Assembly: GCA_034180045.1 (NCBI GenBank)
Contig: JAXFOY010000020.1
Coordinates: forward strand, 1 to 64,000
Length of the DNA stretch: 64,000 nt
Direction of reading: 5' to 3'
Origin: Eubacterium_B sp034180045
GTDB taxonomy: Bacteria > Bacillota > Clostridia > Peptostreptococcales > Anaerovoracaceae
Shown in pieces: positions 26,221-35,095 of this stretch. The translations under genes and the position numbers were made by a program. Position 1 is the stretch's first letter. Every line of letters starts with the position of its first letter. Under the pieces are notes generated by a model, which searched no databases, was not told the DNA's origin, and saw nothing but the letters and a program-made list of their open reading frames with translations.

Positions 26221-27801
26221 CTACAAATATATGATATTATCACACACCGCTTTTAGCTGTTGATCATGCGTGGCAATTAATACCAATTTATTGGTTTTTA
26301 TTGTTTTTATTAGTGAAACAATGTAATCTACGCATTCGCTGTCTAACGCATGCGTAGGCTCATCAAATATTATTATTGGTTTATCAATATAAAGAGCTCT
26401 GGCAATGCATATTCTCTGCCGCTGTCCTACGGACAAGTTCTTCCCTCTTTCTGTGACTAACTTATCTTTCACTATAGCTGTAGTAAATCCATCTTTTTTA
26501 AGTCCACAGGTCTGTAAAACATAATCCATCCTGATTTCATCATATTCTTCATCCAAATGGATATTTTGAGCTATTGTTCCTTCAAATAACTTTATTTCTT
26601 GTGGAACAAATGATATATTGTTTCTAAGGATACAAACCCCTTTTCTTGAGCAATTTATATCTCCCCACATAATATTCCCATCAAACGTACTAAAACCGAG
26701 AATTGCATTGATTAACGAAGTTTTTCCCGAGCCGCTCGCACCCCATAGTACAGTGGTTTTTCCCGCCGGAAGTACGAAATTTGCGTCTTTCAAAATATAT
26801 TTATTTTCAAAGCTTATATTCAGATTTGTAATTTTTATATCGGCACTTTTTGACAGTATAGGCATTACATAATCTTCTTTTGCATCCAGAATTGTGTTGA
26901 TTTCTTCTAGATTAATATTTGCGATGACTTTATTTTGGAAGACAGAGTTAAGCTTTGCTAAAGCAGAAAAGAGTATATGGATATACATATATAAAGCAAT
27001 TGTTTGAGGTACCGTAAATTCAAATCTGTTTGAAAAAACGAATACCATTACAATAGCCGAGATTATGATTAATGCATCCATCTGCTCTATTGATGTTTGT
27101 AAATTTACTTTTTTTAATAGTTTGGCACGCAACAACATATGGCTATTCCTAACGTGAGTGATAATGTCTTCTTGCTTATTCCATGCAACGATATCTTCTT
27201 TAGCTGAAATAGATTGTGAAATGTATCGGTTCAATTTTTTCCCGGCGTAAATAGTTCCTTTAATTGTTGCGGAGGTTTTTCCCCTTAAGAATTTTGATGC
27301 TAAAACCCAAAATATACATATTGGACACAAACAAAGAAAAATCCACACGCTTAAATGCATAATAAAAATACCTGAAACAGCAATAGACACAGATACACTT
27401 ACCAAACCAAAAAAAGGAAAAAGCAAATTGAAGATTGCCTCATCACACATTCTTTGAAATGAAAGCATGTCCCCTCGCCGGATATTTGATATATAAGGAT
27501 AACTGGCTTTTATCATTTTATCAATCAGATTTTTGCGTAGGTCAAACTGAATACATTGTATTGTTTTTCTTTCACAATAATCAAGAGCTTCAACTAAAAT
27601 ATTAGCTATTAAATATACAGAAATATATGTAACTATTGAAAGTATCAGTTGACCTTTCGAGAGAAATTCTAAGTTACTTAAAATACCAGTTAGTAAATAC
27701 ACTGAAAATGGAAGTAAAAATGCTATCACACATGCAAAAAACAAAACGACTAAGATTTTCGCACCTCTATTATATATAGTTTTTTTAATCTGTGTGTTCA
27801 C
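26221..27801 (-). CDS. ABC exporter half-transporter (second of pair)
   Basis: A 526-residue protein with an N-terminal six-helix exporter domain and a C-terminal ATPase: Walker A GASGSGKTS, Q-loop FVPQE, a non-standard signature LSVGQRQR (Ser-Val-Gly in place of Ser-Gly-Gly), Walker B IIIFDEP and switch His in THD. The start is probably GTG at 27801, about 10 bases after GGAAGG; the GTG at 27810 overlaps that site. It overlaps the preceding half-transporter gene, so the two likely form a heterodimer. The substrate is unknown; no precursor peptide gene is visible nearby. Confidence 0.82.
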   Translation of the reverse strand: MNTQIKKTIYNRGAKILVVLFFACVIAFLLPFSVYLLTGILSNLEFLSKGQLILSIVTYISVYLIANILVEALDYCERKTIQCIQFDLRKNLIDKMIKASYPYISNIRRGDMLSFQRMCDEAIFNLLFPFFGLVSVSVSIAVSGIFIMHLSVWIFLCLCPICIFWVLASKFLRGKTSATIKGTIYAGKKLNRYISQSISAKEDIVAWNKQEDIITHVRNSHMLLRAKLLKKVNLQTSIEQMDALIIISAIVMVFVFSNRFEFTVPQTIALYMYIHILFSALAKLNSVFQNKVIANINLEEINTILDAKEDYVMPILSKSADIKITNLNISFENKYILKDANFVLPAGKTTVLWGASGSGKTSLINAILGFSTFDGNIMWGDINCSRKGVCILRNNISFVPQEIKLFEGTIAQNIHLDEEYDEIRMDYVLQTCGLKKDGFTTAIVKDKLVTERGKNLSVGQRQRICIARALYIDKPIIIFDEPTHALDSECVDYIVSLIKTIKTNKLVLIATHDQQLKAVCDNIIYL

Positions 27802-29407
27802 ATATATCACCCCTTCCTAACTTTATTGTTTTACTTGCATTTTTGCAAATATCCAGCTTATGCGTTGAAAGAATGATTAGTTTGTTTTTTTCATGTGTAA
27901 TATAGTCGGTAATAATTTTCTCGTTTTTCACATCTAACTGAGCGAAAGGCTCATCAAAAATTAGGGTTCCGGAGTCTTTCGCTATGCATCTTGCCAGCGC
28001 CAAGCGTTGCCTCTCACCACCTGAAAGATTTTCTCCATTCTCCCCAGCTTGCGTATCACATCCAATATTATCAAGACCGACTTCTTGAAGAATAGATTCC
28101 GCCTTTTCACGGCTTAAATGAGGTACCGCCCATTTTATATTCTCGTAAATTGAACCATCAAGAATAAAAGGTACTTGTGCAAGGTATGCAATTTCATCTC
28201 TGATATATGTAGAAGAAATATCTTTTATATCAATTCCGTTAATCAATATTTCTCCACATTTGGTCTCCAATTGCCTTAAAAGCAGTTTAATAAATGTTGA
28301 TTTCCCTACGCCTGAAACACCGACTAAAGCTATTAAGTCGCCATGAGAAAAATGTGCCGATAGATGTGATATTATCTCATTAATATTATCCGGATAGCGA
28401 AACGACAAATCTTTTATTTCAATTTCTGTGATAGGTGTGTCTAAATAAAGTGCCGCCTCATCAAAATCAGGAACATTTAACAGTTCACTCATGGAACGGT
28501 ATAATTCACGATTGCTAATCCACATATCATAAATATAGTTTATTTGTGACAATTGCTCCAATAATATAGAAACATATACCATGAATGAAACAATTTCTCC
28601 AAAGCTGATTTTGCCTTGTCTCTGTTCCGAGATACCGATACACAACACCAGCAGATATCCTATAATATATGTTACTTTTTCGATACTGCGACAAAAGAAG
28701 ACCGCTCGTTTATGCTTTATATCGGCGCCATATTTAATTTTTGACACTTCCTCATACTTACTTAAGAACATCTTTCGCATAGGGAATGCATGCAGTTCTT
28801 TTTTCATGTCTGACATTTCCGATACAACTCCCGTATACTCACGCTCTGCATTCTGCCGCTGAGCATGCGTTTTTGTTGCAACCGACATTGCTTTTAATGT
28901 AACCATTGTTAAACATGGAAGTGTGATTACAACTATTATTGATATTTTTGTGTTCATAGAAAATGCTAAGAACATCGAGACACCGGTAGTCACCGTTATT
29001 TCGACAGATTTGACGACAATTTGCCAAGCGTCATGTGAAAGTTCTCCGGTCTGGTCGATAAGTAATTCAAAAATTTTTCCATGTTTCTTCGAATCAATAT
29101 TAGAATCTCTAAAAAAGCCTTTCAGCATACGACAACGTAATCCACATTGGAGATGAGTTTTTGCACGCTCACGGCTATTCTCTCTGATAATAGTAAATAT
29201 TGCTATGCCTAATGCAATAAGAATAAGAATAATCAAGTCATGCACAAAGTTTGGCATGCCATTACAAGAATCTATTACACGACCTAATAAGTATGCAGAA
29301 AAACTATGTGCAACAGAAATAAATGTTTGGCTCACAATCAGTAAAAGACCAAATAAAATATTCTCATTTTCTAAAAATAATAAATTAAAATAAGTTTTTA
29401 GTTTCAT
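27785..29407 (-). CDS. ABC exporter half-transporter (first of pair)
   Basis: A 540-residue exporter with a six-helix membrane domain (residues 1-310) and a C-terminal ATPase: Walker A GVSGVGKST, signature LSGGERQRLALARC, Walker B TLIFDEP and a switch His in STHK. It overlaps the second half-transporter gene by 17 bases. This unit has the canonical signature while its partner has a changed one, the asymmetry known from heterodimeric exporters with one degenerate ATP site. AGGTTGAG precedes the ATG. The low-GC composition suggests acquisition by transfer. Confidence 0.85.
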   Translation of the reverse strand: MKLKTYFNLLFLENENILFGLLLIVSQTFISVAHSFSAYLLGRVIDSCNGMPNFVHDLIILILIALGIAIFTIIRENSRERAKTHLQCGLRCRMLKGFFRDSNIDSKKHGKIFELLIDQTGELSHDAWQIVVKSVEITVTTGVSMFLAFSMNTKISIIVVITLPCLTMVTLKAMSVATKTHAQRQNAEREYTGVVSEMSDMKKELHAFPMRKMFLSKYEEVSKIKYGADIKHKRAVFFCRSIEKVTYIIGYLLVLCIGISEQRQGKISFGEIVSFMVYVSILLEQLSQINYIYDMWISNRELYRSMSELLNVPDFDEAALYLDTPITEIEIKDLSFRYPDNINEIISHLSAHFSHGDLIALVGVSGVGKSTFIKLLLRQLETKCGEILINGIDIKDISSTYIRDEIAYLAQVPFILDGSIYENIKWAVPHLSREKAESILQEVGLDNIGCDTQAGENGENLSGGERQRLALARCIAKDSGTLIFDEPFAQLDVKNEKIITDYITHEKNKLIILSTHKLDICKNASKTIKLGRGDICEHTD

Positions 29408-29499
29408 TATCTCAACCTAAAATAATTATTGATTTGATTTATAAAATCCATCATTTTATCGTATATAACTTCATACTTATTTTATATGAGAAGAAATCA

Positions 29500-29524
29500 T
29501 AAAAGCCTCTCAAAATGAAAGGCT
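29500..29524 (-). terminator. Terminator of the class II aldolase operon
   Basis: On the minus strand AGCCTTTC (29524-29517) pairs with GAGAGGCT (29511-29504) with one wobble, followed by TTTT. It separates the aldolase genes from the ABC exporter genes. Confidence 0.75.
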
Positions 29525-29550
29525 CCTAAGGTTATAATATACTTTTGCTT

Positions 29551-30132
29551 TTATTCTGTCCAACGACTTTCTATAAACTGCTCAGCAGCCTTTTCCATAG
29601 CAAGACAAATATTCAGCGCCTCTTCCAAATCTTTACCGCAAACCAGCATTCCGTGATTTGCTATTATGCATCCTGATCGACTCCCAAGTGCTTTTACAAC
29701 ATTTTTGGTCAGTTTTCGGCTGCCCGCATTAGCATAATCGCTAATGTAAATCAACTCACCCGTCACCTTTGCAAGCTCCTCGTCAAATACCTGAAGCGGT
29801 TTTCTCGCCGCAGCAAAAATTGAACAGTACTTAGAGTGAGTATGAATTATTGCACCTACATCAGCTCTTTTTTCATAAATGCCGGCATGCATGCCCTTTT
29901 CGCTTGTCGGTATATTGCCGTTTCCATAGGTAAGAGTTTTAATCGCCACCTTTACCATATCGCTGCCGTCTATACTTTTATAATCCAGTCCACTTGGCGT
30001 TGTAAGCATATAATTCGGAGAAAGTCTTACCGATAAATTTCCCCATGTGCCCTGTACCAAGCCAAGGTCTATCAGCTTTTTCCCATACTCCGCCAAAGAA
30101 TACCTGGATTGCCATTCATCGTTTCTTCTCAT
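29551..30132 (-). CDS. Class II aldolase/adducin family protein
   Basis: A 193-residue zinc-dependent aldolase of the FucA/AraD family. It has GTWGNLSVRL near residue 29, TTPSGLDY, the catalytic Glu in SEKGMHAGIY (about residue 78) and metal ligands in HTHSKY and NHGML. Members cleave sugar phosphates such as fuculose-1-phosphate or epimerise ribulose-5-phosphate. The ATG at 30132 lies inside the end of the upstream gene, giving a 17-base overlap and likely translational coupling. Its partner is a ligand-less homologue. The substrate is not identifiable. Confidence 0.85.
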   Translation of the reverse strand: MRRNDEWQSRYSLAEYGKKLIDLGLVQGTWGNLSVRLSPNYMLTTPSGLDYKSIDGSDMVKVAIKTLTYGNGNIPTSEKGMHAGIYEKRADVGAIIHTHSKYCSIFAAARKPLQVFDEELAKVTGELIYISDYANAGSRKLTKNVVKALGSRSGCIIANHGMLVCGKDLEEALNICLAMEKAAEQFIESRWTE

Positions 30133-30733
30133 TTGCAACCCGCCTTTCCGCCTTGGAGTATTTATTCAAATATTTTCGTCTGTGTGCATTAACGAGCATA
30201 AATCCCAGTTCCTTCGCCCCGCCTAGGACAGAAGCCTTGAGTACAATCTCGGCAGACTTTTCAAGAATCGTCATTGCTACAACAGCCTCATACGGGTTTC
30301 TCCCTATGCTAATTGCATAGCCCGGCATCAGAGCATTCGGAGCATCTACAAGTACCGCCGAACCGCTTTTGAGCGATGAAACCAGTTTTCTGGTGTTTTT
30401 CTTAACAACAGGTGCCTTATGCCCGATAATTTGGGCAAAGTCGTCTACAACAGCTCCCACTGTAATATTATCTTTAATACAGAGCTTGCTGAACTTAGGC
30501 GCGCTTATCATCAGCGCTTGTGCAGATTTAATGCTCATCAGCACCGTTGCTTCCGTCATATATTCGCGTTGAATCTCGACGAAATCGTCAGCTGTCAGCT
30601 CGTCAAATCCTATGCCGGCTTTGGACATATAGCAAGTGTCCTCCAGCTTAATTATCAACCTATCGTCAACTTGCGATTTGTATTCAAGCGCCCTTATCTT
30701 TTTTATGTATTTTGAAATCTCTTCAGACTTCAT
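30116..30733 (-). CDS. Degenerate class II aldolase-like protein
   Basis: A 205-residue protein whose order of elements follows its downstream neighbour: RLIIKLEDTCYMSKAGIGF matches the neighbour's NLSVRLSP...TTPSGLDY region, and ALMPGYAISIGRNPYEAVV matches its IIANHGMLVCGKDLEEAL. The metal-binding histidines (HTHS and NHG) are absent, so it should not be an active zinc aldolase. GAAGGG lies 8 bases before the ATG at 30733. It is probably read with the TetR gene upstream and the active paralogue downstream, and may be a regulatory or structural partner of the latter. Confidence 0.65.
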   Translation of the reverse strand: MKSEEISKYIKKIRALEYKSQVDDRLIIKLEDTCYMSKAGIGFDELTADDFVEIQREYMTEATVLMSIKSAQALMISAPKFSKLCIKDNITVGAVVDDFAQIIGHKAPVVKKNTRKLVSSLKSGSAVLVDAPNALMPGYAISIGRNPYEAVVAMTILEKSAEIVLKASVLGGAKELGFMLVNAHRRKYLNKYSKAERRVANEKKR

Positions 30734-30755
30734 CAATTAATCCCTTCTCCCGGTT

Positions 30756-31298
30756 CTAGTTTAACTTCTCTACTTTTTCTATTATGCCATTCATTTCCTT
30801 CATAAGCTTATCCGCATCCAACTCAACTCCATGCAAATAGTGGTGATTCAAAATCCCATAGAATCCACCGGTCAAAAGGATAAGTTTTTCTTCACTTCCC
30901 CCAATTCTTTCGAGAATGAGTTTTTCAATTTCTAAAATCGGATTGCATCCGCCTGATTCAATTACGGAAGCCGAAATTATACGAATCACCAAAGCCGGAA
31001 ATTCTACAGCATCTTTTATTAATTGTTCAAATACATTTCTAACATCCGGATTATTGTCGTCACGTTTTTCCTTCATCTCGCAGTAGTTTCTCACTGCATT
31101 TACCTCTTCTTGACACAATGCATCCAAGACACCTTTTACACTTCCAAAGTGATTAAAAACTGTGGTTCTTGAAACATTCGCCGCGTCAGCTATATCCTGC
31201 ATGGTAACATGCTCAATACCATGTGTTTCCAACAGTTCCTTTGAACTTTGCATTATCAGCCTTCGTGTCTTTCCTCTCTTACCATAAAATACGCTCAT
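30756..31298 (-). CDS. TetR family transcriptional regulator
   Basis: A 180-residue repressor-like protein. The N-terminal helix-turn-helix is typical (VTMQDIADAANVSRTTVFNHFGS, given here only as VSRTTVFNHFGS near residue 43), followed by an all-helical ligand domain. The ATG at 31298 has AGGGGG at 7-base spacing; an ATG ten codons earlier lacks a ribosome site. It lies 22 bases upstream of the aldolase-like pair and probably controls that operon. The ligand is unknown. Confidence 0.85.
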   Translation of the reverse strand: MSVFYGKRGKTRRLIMQSSKELLETHGIEHVTMQDIADAANVSRTTVFNHFGSVKGVLDALCQEEVNAVRNYCEMKEKRDDNNPDVRNVFEQLIKDAVEFPALVIRIISASVIESGGCNPILEIEKLILERIGGSEEKLILLTGGFYGILNHHYLHGVELDADKLMKEMNGIIEKVEKLN

Positions 31299-31463
31299 TC
31301 TTTTTCCCCCTATCAGGTTACTTTTCATTAAATTCGTAAGCTTAATGGATCGTCATTTCCAATAAGACTTTGTGGTTTCTATTATCGCATATATTAAATT
31401 ATAGTCAACAAGAATTAACAAAAAGTATGACTTTTTTGTCTTTAATATCTTTATGTAATTTCT

Positions 31464-33833
31464 TTATCTTCTGTGCTTACGCTTGCTATTTTTTCTTTTT
31501 GCAAGCCTTTTCATCTCACGCCTCCTTGAAAGCCAAGCTCCAAAGCCCACACCTTTATGCACATATCTGAAAAGTCCCTCTGTAGCAATCAGGAAAACTA
31601 CAAGAAGCATAGCCGCCTCGGTTGTAATGCTGTTTATACCGAAGAGCCTAGGCATGAACAGCACGCTGTATGCCATACCTGCAATCAAAATTGCCATCAT
31701 GCCTATATGCAGCCTGTTAAACGGAGTAGCGACTTTAGCAAGATATAGAAAACCTACCAATGCCACCAACATAGTACTCGAGGTGGAAATACACTCGTTA
31801 CTTATATTAAATACCTGTCCGAACACCACCAGTGAACTTACGCTGATAAACATTGTTATTCCCGCAGGCAAAGCCATTTTCAACACATTTGAAAGGAATC
31901 TTCCCTTTATCCGTTCAAAGTTAGGCTCTAATGAAAGAATAAATGACGGCACACCTATGGTGAACATACTGATAAGTGTTATCTGTGATGGCTTGAGCGG
32001 ATATTTCAACACATTGATAACTGAGAATATCGCCAAAAGCAAAGAAAAAATATTCTTTGTCAGGTAAAGAGATGCTGCCTTTTGGATATTGTTTACTACT
32101 CTTCTTCCTTCGGAAACGACCGAAGGCATTTTAGAAAAATCAGAGTCCATCAACACAAGCATAGCCGCATTTGAGGCAGCTTCACTTCCCGATGCCATAG
32201 CGACAGAACAGTCAGCATCGCGTAAAGCCAAAACATCGTTTACACCGTCACCTGTCATGCCGACAGTCTTGCCTTGTTTACGCAAGGCTCTTACGAACGA
32301 AAGCTTCTGCTCCGGCGTAACCCTGCCAAACACGGTAAATCTTTCAACCGCTTCATATATGGATTGCTCATCTGAAAGATCTCCGGCATCCACATAGTGG
32401 TCTCCATTTGGTATGCCTGCCTCAATTGCTACATGCGATACGGTTTCCGGATTGTCACCCGATATAACCTTTATCTCCACGCCATTTTCAGCAAAGTACT
32501 CAAAGGTTTCTTTCGCAGAGCTCCTCACGGGGTTGTCCAAGAATATCAATCCCAGCAAACGCGCCGGCATCTGTAAAACTCCGCCATTTGGAATTTCACT
32601 TGTCTGTGCGACGGCAAGAACTCTATAGCCTTGATTGCTCATCTTGTTTATATATTCACTATACCTGGAAAACTCAGCCCTCAACACAAATTCAGGCGCA
32701 CCTATTACAAAGCATCCGTCTACAAAACAAGTTGAACTGTATTTGTATTTTGATGAAAAGCCACAAGTTGATGTAACTTCTCTGCCGCCCGGCTTTGTAA
32801 AGAAATCTTGCAGTGCCGCCATCGTCGCATTATCCTTGCTTTGATGTCTCACTATATCTCCAATCAGCATCTCGAGTTCCTCTTCACTGATGCTGTCGGA
32901 TATCTTAACAAATCCCTCAACTTTCATGTCTGTTTCCGTTATCGTTCCGGTTTTATCTACACACAAAACATCAACGCGAGCTAATGCCTCAATACATTTC
33001 ATATTCTGAACCAGAACATCTTTTTTGGCAAGGCGCAGCGCCGATACAACCATGGCTATGCTGGCAGTCATATAAAGACCTTCCGGAATCATTCCTAAAA
33101 TAGCTGCGACCATTGAAATTATACTGCTTTTGAAACTGCCGTTTAGGATGTACCAATCCTGAAATATTAAGGTAAGTCCCATAGGTATAATGATTATGCC
33201 CACAACTTTTACAAGCCTGTTAAGAGATTTAATCATCTCTGACTCTTCTTGCTTATCCTTTGTCGCTTCCTTGGTCAGCTTTGAAATATATGAATCCACG
33301 CCGACAGCTGTCAGAACTGCCATGCACTCTCCCGAAACAACATAGCTTCCTGAAAGCAGCTTGTCTCCCACAGATTTTCCTATTTCATCCGCCTCTCCTG
33401 TCAAAAGAGATTCATTAACCTGTATAGAGCCTTCAACGACCTTTGCATCGGCAGGTATTTGATTCCCTGAGCGCAGAATCACAATATCATCTAAGACCAG
33501 TTTTTCTGTTGGAACTTCTGTCCTTTTGCCCTCACGAAGCACATGAGCCTTCGGCATCTTGAGGATTTTAAGGCTATCCAGAGTCCGCTTTGATCTTATC
33601 TCCTGCAAAATACCTATTGTCGCATTGGCAAATACTATGAGCATAAATGTCAAATCTTTTATGGAGCCCGCCAGGATTAGAAGAATTGCAAGCACGGTAA
33701 AAATAAGGTTAAAGTATGTAAAAACATTATCCTTAATGATTTGCTTTATAGTTCTTGTGGAAGAGCTGACCTTTACATTTACTTTACCTGCCTGCTCTCT
33801 TTCCCTTACCTCTTGTTTAGTTAAACCTTGCAT
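31464..33833 (-). CDS. Cation-transporting P-type ATPase
   Basis: A 789-residue P-type ATPase. It has the actuator motif LLTGEA (143-148), PEGL in helix 4 (250-253), the phosphorylated Asp in DKTGT (293-297), and TGDGVND in the hinge; about ten helices are predicted. PEGL is typical of P2-like pumps, including the CtpE calcium-pump group, and heavy-metal CPC motifs and N-terminal metal domains are absent, so Ca2+, Mg2+ or Mn2+ is more likely than Cu or Zn. The last 25 residues are unusually basic. It starts 18 bases after the TIM-barrel gene. Confidence 0.88.
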   Translation of the reverse strand: MQGLTKQEVREREQAGKVNVKVSSSTRTIKQIIKDNVFTYFNLIFTVLAILLILAGSIKDLTFMLIVFANATIGILQEIRSKRTLDSLKILKMPKAHVLREGKRTEVPTEKLVLDDIVILRSGNQIPADAKVVEGSIQVNESLLTGEADEIGKSVGDKLLSGSYVVSGECMAVLTAVGVDSYISKLTKEATKDKQEESEMIKSLNRLVKVVGIIIIPMGLTLIFQDWYILNGSFKSSIISMVAAILGMIPEGLYMTASIAMVVSALRLAKKDVLVQNMKCIEALARVDVLCVDKTGTITETDMKVEGFVKISDSISEEELEMLIGDIVRHQSKDNATMAALQDFFTKPGGREVTSTCGFSSKYKYSSTCFVDGCFVIGAPEFVLRAEFSRYSEYINKMSNQGYRVLAVAQTSEIPNGGVLQMPARLLGLIFLDNPVRSSAKETFEYFAENGVEIKVISGDNPETVSHVAIEAGIPNGDHYVDAGDLSDEQSIYEAVERFTVFGRVTPEQKLSFVRALRKQGKTVGMTGDGVNDVLALRDADCSVAMASGSEAASNAAMLVLMDSDFSKMPSVVSEGRRVVNNIQKAASLYLTKNIFSLLLAIFSVINVLKYPLKPSQITLISMFTIGVPSFILSLEPNFERIKGRFLSNVLKMALPAGITMFISVSSLVVFGQVFNISNECISTSSTMLVALVGFLYLAKVATPFNRLHIGMMAILIAGMAYSVLFMPRLFGINSITTEAAMLLVVFLIATEGLFRYVHKGVGFGAWLSRRREMKRLAKRKNSKRKHRR

Positions 33834-33851
33834 ACTTATCCTTCTTTGATA

Positions 33852-34598
33852 CTATACCAAAAAGTCCATAGACTCTCTCAAATCCTTCTCTATCTGATCG
33901 AGGCTGCCGTCATTTCTCACCTTGTCTAAGTCGGGGTTATTTCTATAACTGTCCATCATGCTGGCAAATATCTCTGCACTTGACGGCGGGGTGTAGCTTA
34001 TTGTATTTGCACCGGCTGCAATTGTTTCCGCAATTGTTTTCTCGTTTGGTCCGCCTGTTGCAATGATAGGCACCTTAGGAAACTTCTCTCTAATTTTTCG
34101 CACTACTTCCGGAGTTTTGAACGCCGCCGAAACATTCAGGATAGATGCACCTGCATCAAGTCTCCCCTGAATATCGGTTTCGCTGTTCAGCACGGTCACG
34201 ATAATAGGAATATCTATGGTCTTTTTAATCATGCTGATTGTATCGTTCTTTGTCGGTGCATTTACTACAACGCCAAATGCCCCATGTGCCTCCGCATCTC
34301 TGGCAATCAAAACCGAACGCAGCCCTGTTGTAGTGCCTCCTCCCACTCCTGCAAATACAGGAATGGACGATGCACTTACTATTGTCTGCGAAATTATCTG
34401 CTGCGGCGTAAACGGATATACCGCAAGAACCGCGTCCGCATTGCAATTTCTTATTATCGCTAAATCTGTCGTGAATATAACGGATTTTATTCTCCTGCCT
34501 AAGACAACTATGCCCTTGGATTTCCATATATTTTCCGGGATTTGCAAGCTGTGTGCTCTTAAAGTACCGTTAAGGCGAGGAATATCTTTTTTGTTCAT
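33852..34598 (-). CDS. TIM-barrel protein of unknown specificity
   Basis: A 248-residue (beta/alpha)8-type protein. It has repeated beta-strand/glycine patterns: VFAGVGGGTTTG (about residues 81-92), IIVTVLN, and a likely phosphate-binding end IIATGGPNEKTIAETIAAGAN. The layout resembles small aldolase, epimerase and thiazole-synthase barrels, but I cannot assign a reaction. Similar clostridial proteins are often labelled just hydrolase. It is probably in an operon with the P-type ATPase downstream. Confidence 0.6.
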   Translation of the reverse strand: MNKKDIPRLNGTLRAHSLQIPENIWKSKGIVVLGRRIKSVIFTTDLAIIRNCNADAVLAVYPFTPQQIISQTIVSASSIPVFAGVGGGTTTGLRSVLIARDAEAHGAFGVVVNAPTKNDTISMIKKTIDIPIIVTVLNSETDIQGRLDAGASILNVSAAFKTPEVVRKIREKFPKVPIIATGGPNEKTIAETIAAGANTISYTPPSSAEIFASMMDSYRNNPDLDKVRNDGSLDQIEKDLRESMDFLV

Positions 34599-34704
34599 AA
34601 TTTGCTACCTCACATTTTATATAACTAATAATTTCTTTTTACTCTTCAAATATAGTTTTTAACTGTCGAAACTTGTTATTTCTTTATAAGTTTGCCTAAA
34701 GCTA

Positions 34705-34713
34705 TGCTATAAT
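34705..34713 (+). promoter_or_regulatory. Extended -10 promoter of the TSCPD gene
   Basis: TGCTATAAT contains a perfect -10 (34708-34713) with an upstream TG, 22 bases before the ATG at 34735. The -35 is weak. Confidence 0.55.
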
Positions 34714-34734
34714 ACAATAAACGGAGGTGAAACA

Positions 34735-35004
34735 ATGTCCTATAGATATAAAACACATGGAACATGTTCTTCATTTATTGATGTTGACATGGATGGCAAT
34801 AAAATCAAAGAAATCAAGTTTACGGGCGGCTGTGACGGAAATCTGAAAGCAATTTCCGCCCTCGCAAAAGGTATGAGCTTTGAAGAACTGAGAGACAAAG
34901 TTCAGGGATTAACATGCGGATTCAAAAACACATCCTGTGCAGATCAGCTTGTTCGCGCTATTGAAGAAGCTATGGCAAATGCCCAAAATAATCTCCAAAA
35001 ATAA
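34735..35004 (+). CDS. TSCPD domain protein
   Basis: An 89-residue protein matching the small TSCPD family (TIGR03905): conserved Cys residues in GTCSSF, GGCDGN, LTCGF and the signature TSCADQLVRAI. The same domain occurs at the C-terminus of some adenosylcobalamin-dependent ribonucleotide reductases. The four cysteines suggest metal or redox binding; the function of the free-standing form is not known. The ATG follows GGAGGTG, and a terminator follows the stop. Monocistronic. Confidence 0.88.
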   Translation: MSYRYKTHGTCSSFIDVDMDGNKIKEIKFTGGCDGNLKAISALAKGMSFEELRDKVQGLTCGFKNTSCADQLVRAIEEAMANAQNNLQK

Positions 35005-35035
35005 TCTGCCGGCAAATCACCCATATCTGACTCTG

Positions 35036-35075
35036 AGGGTTTTACTAAATGCAAAAGCAAAGCCCTTTTCTTTTT
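35036..35075 (+). terminator. Terminator of the TSCPD gene
   Basis: AGGGTTTT (35036-35043) pairs with AAAGCCCT-type sequence (35059-35066) through one wobble, followed by a long T-rich tract. Confidence 0.6.
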
Positions 35076-35095
35076 ATTTTGCTGTATTTTGACTT

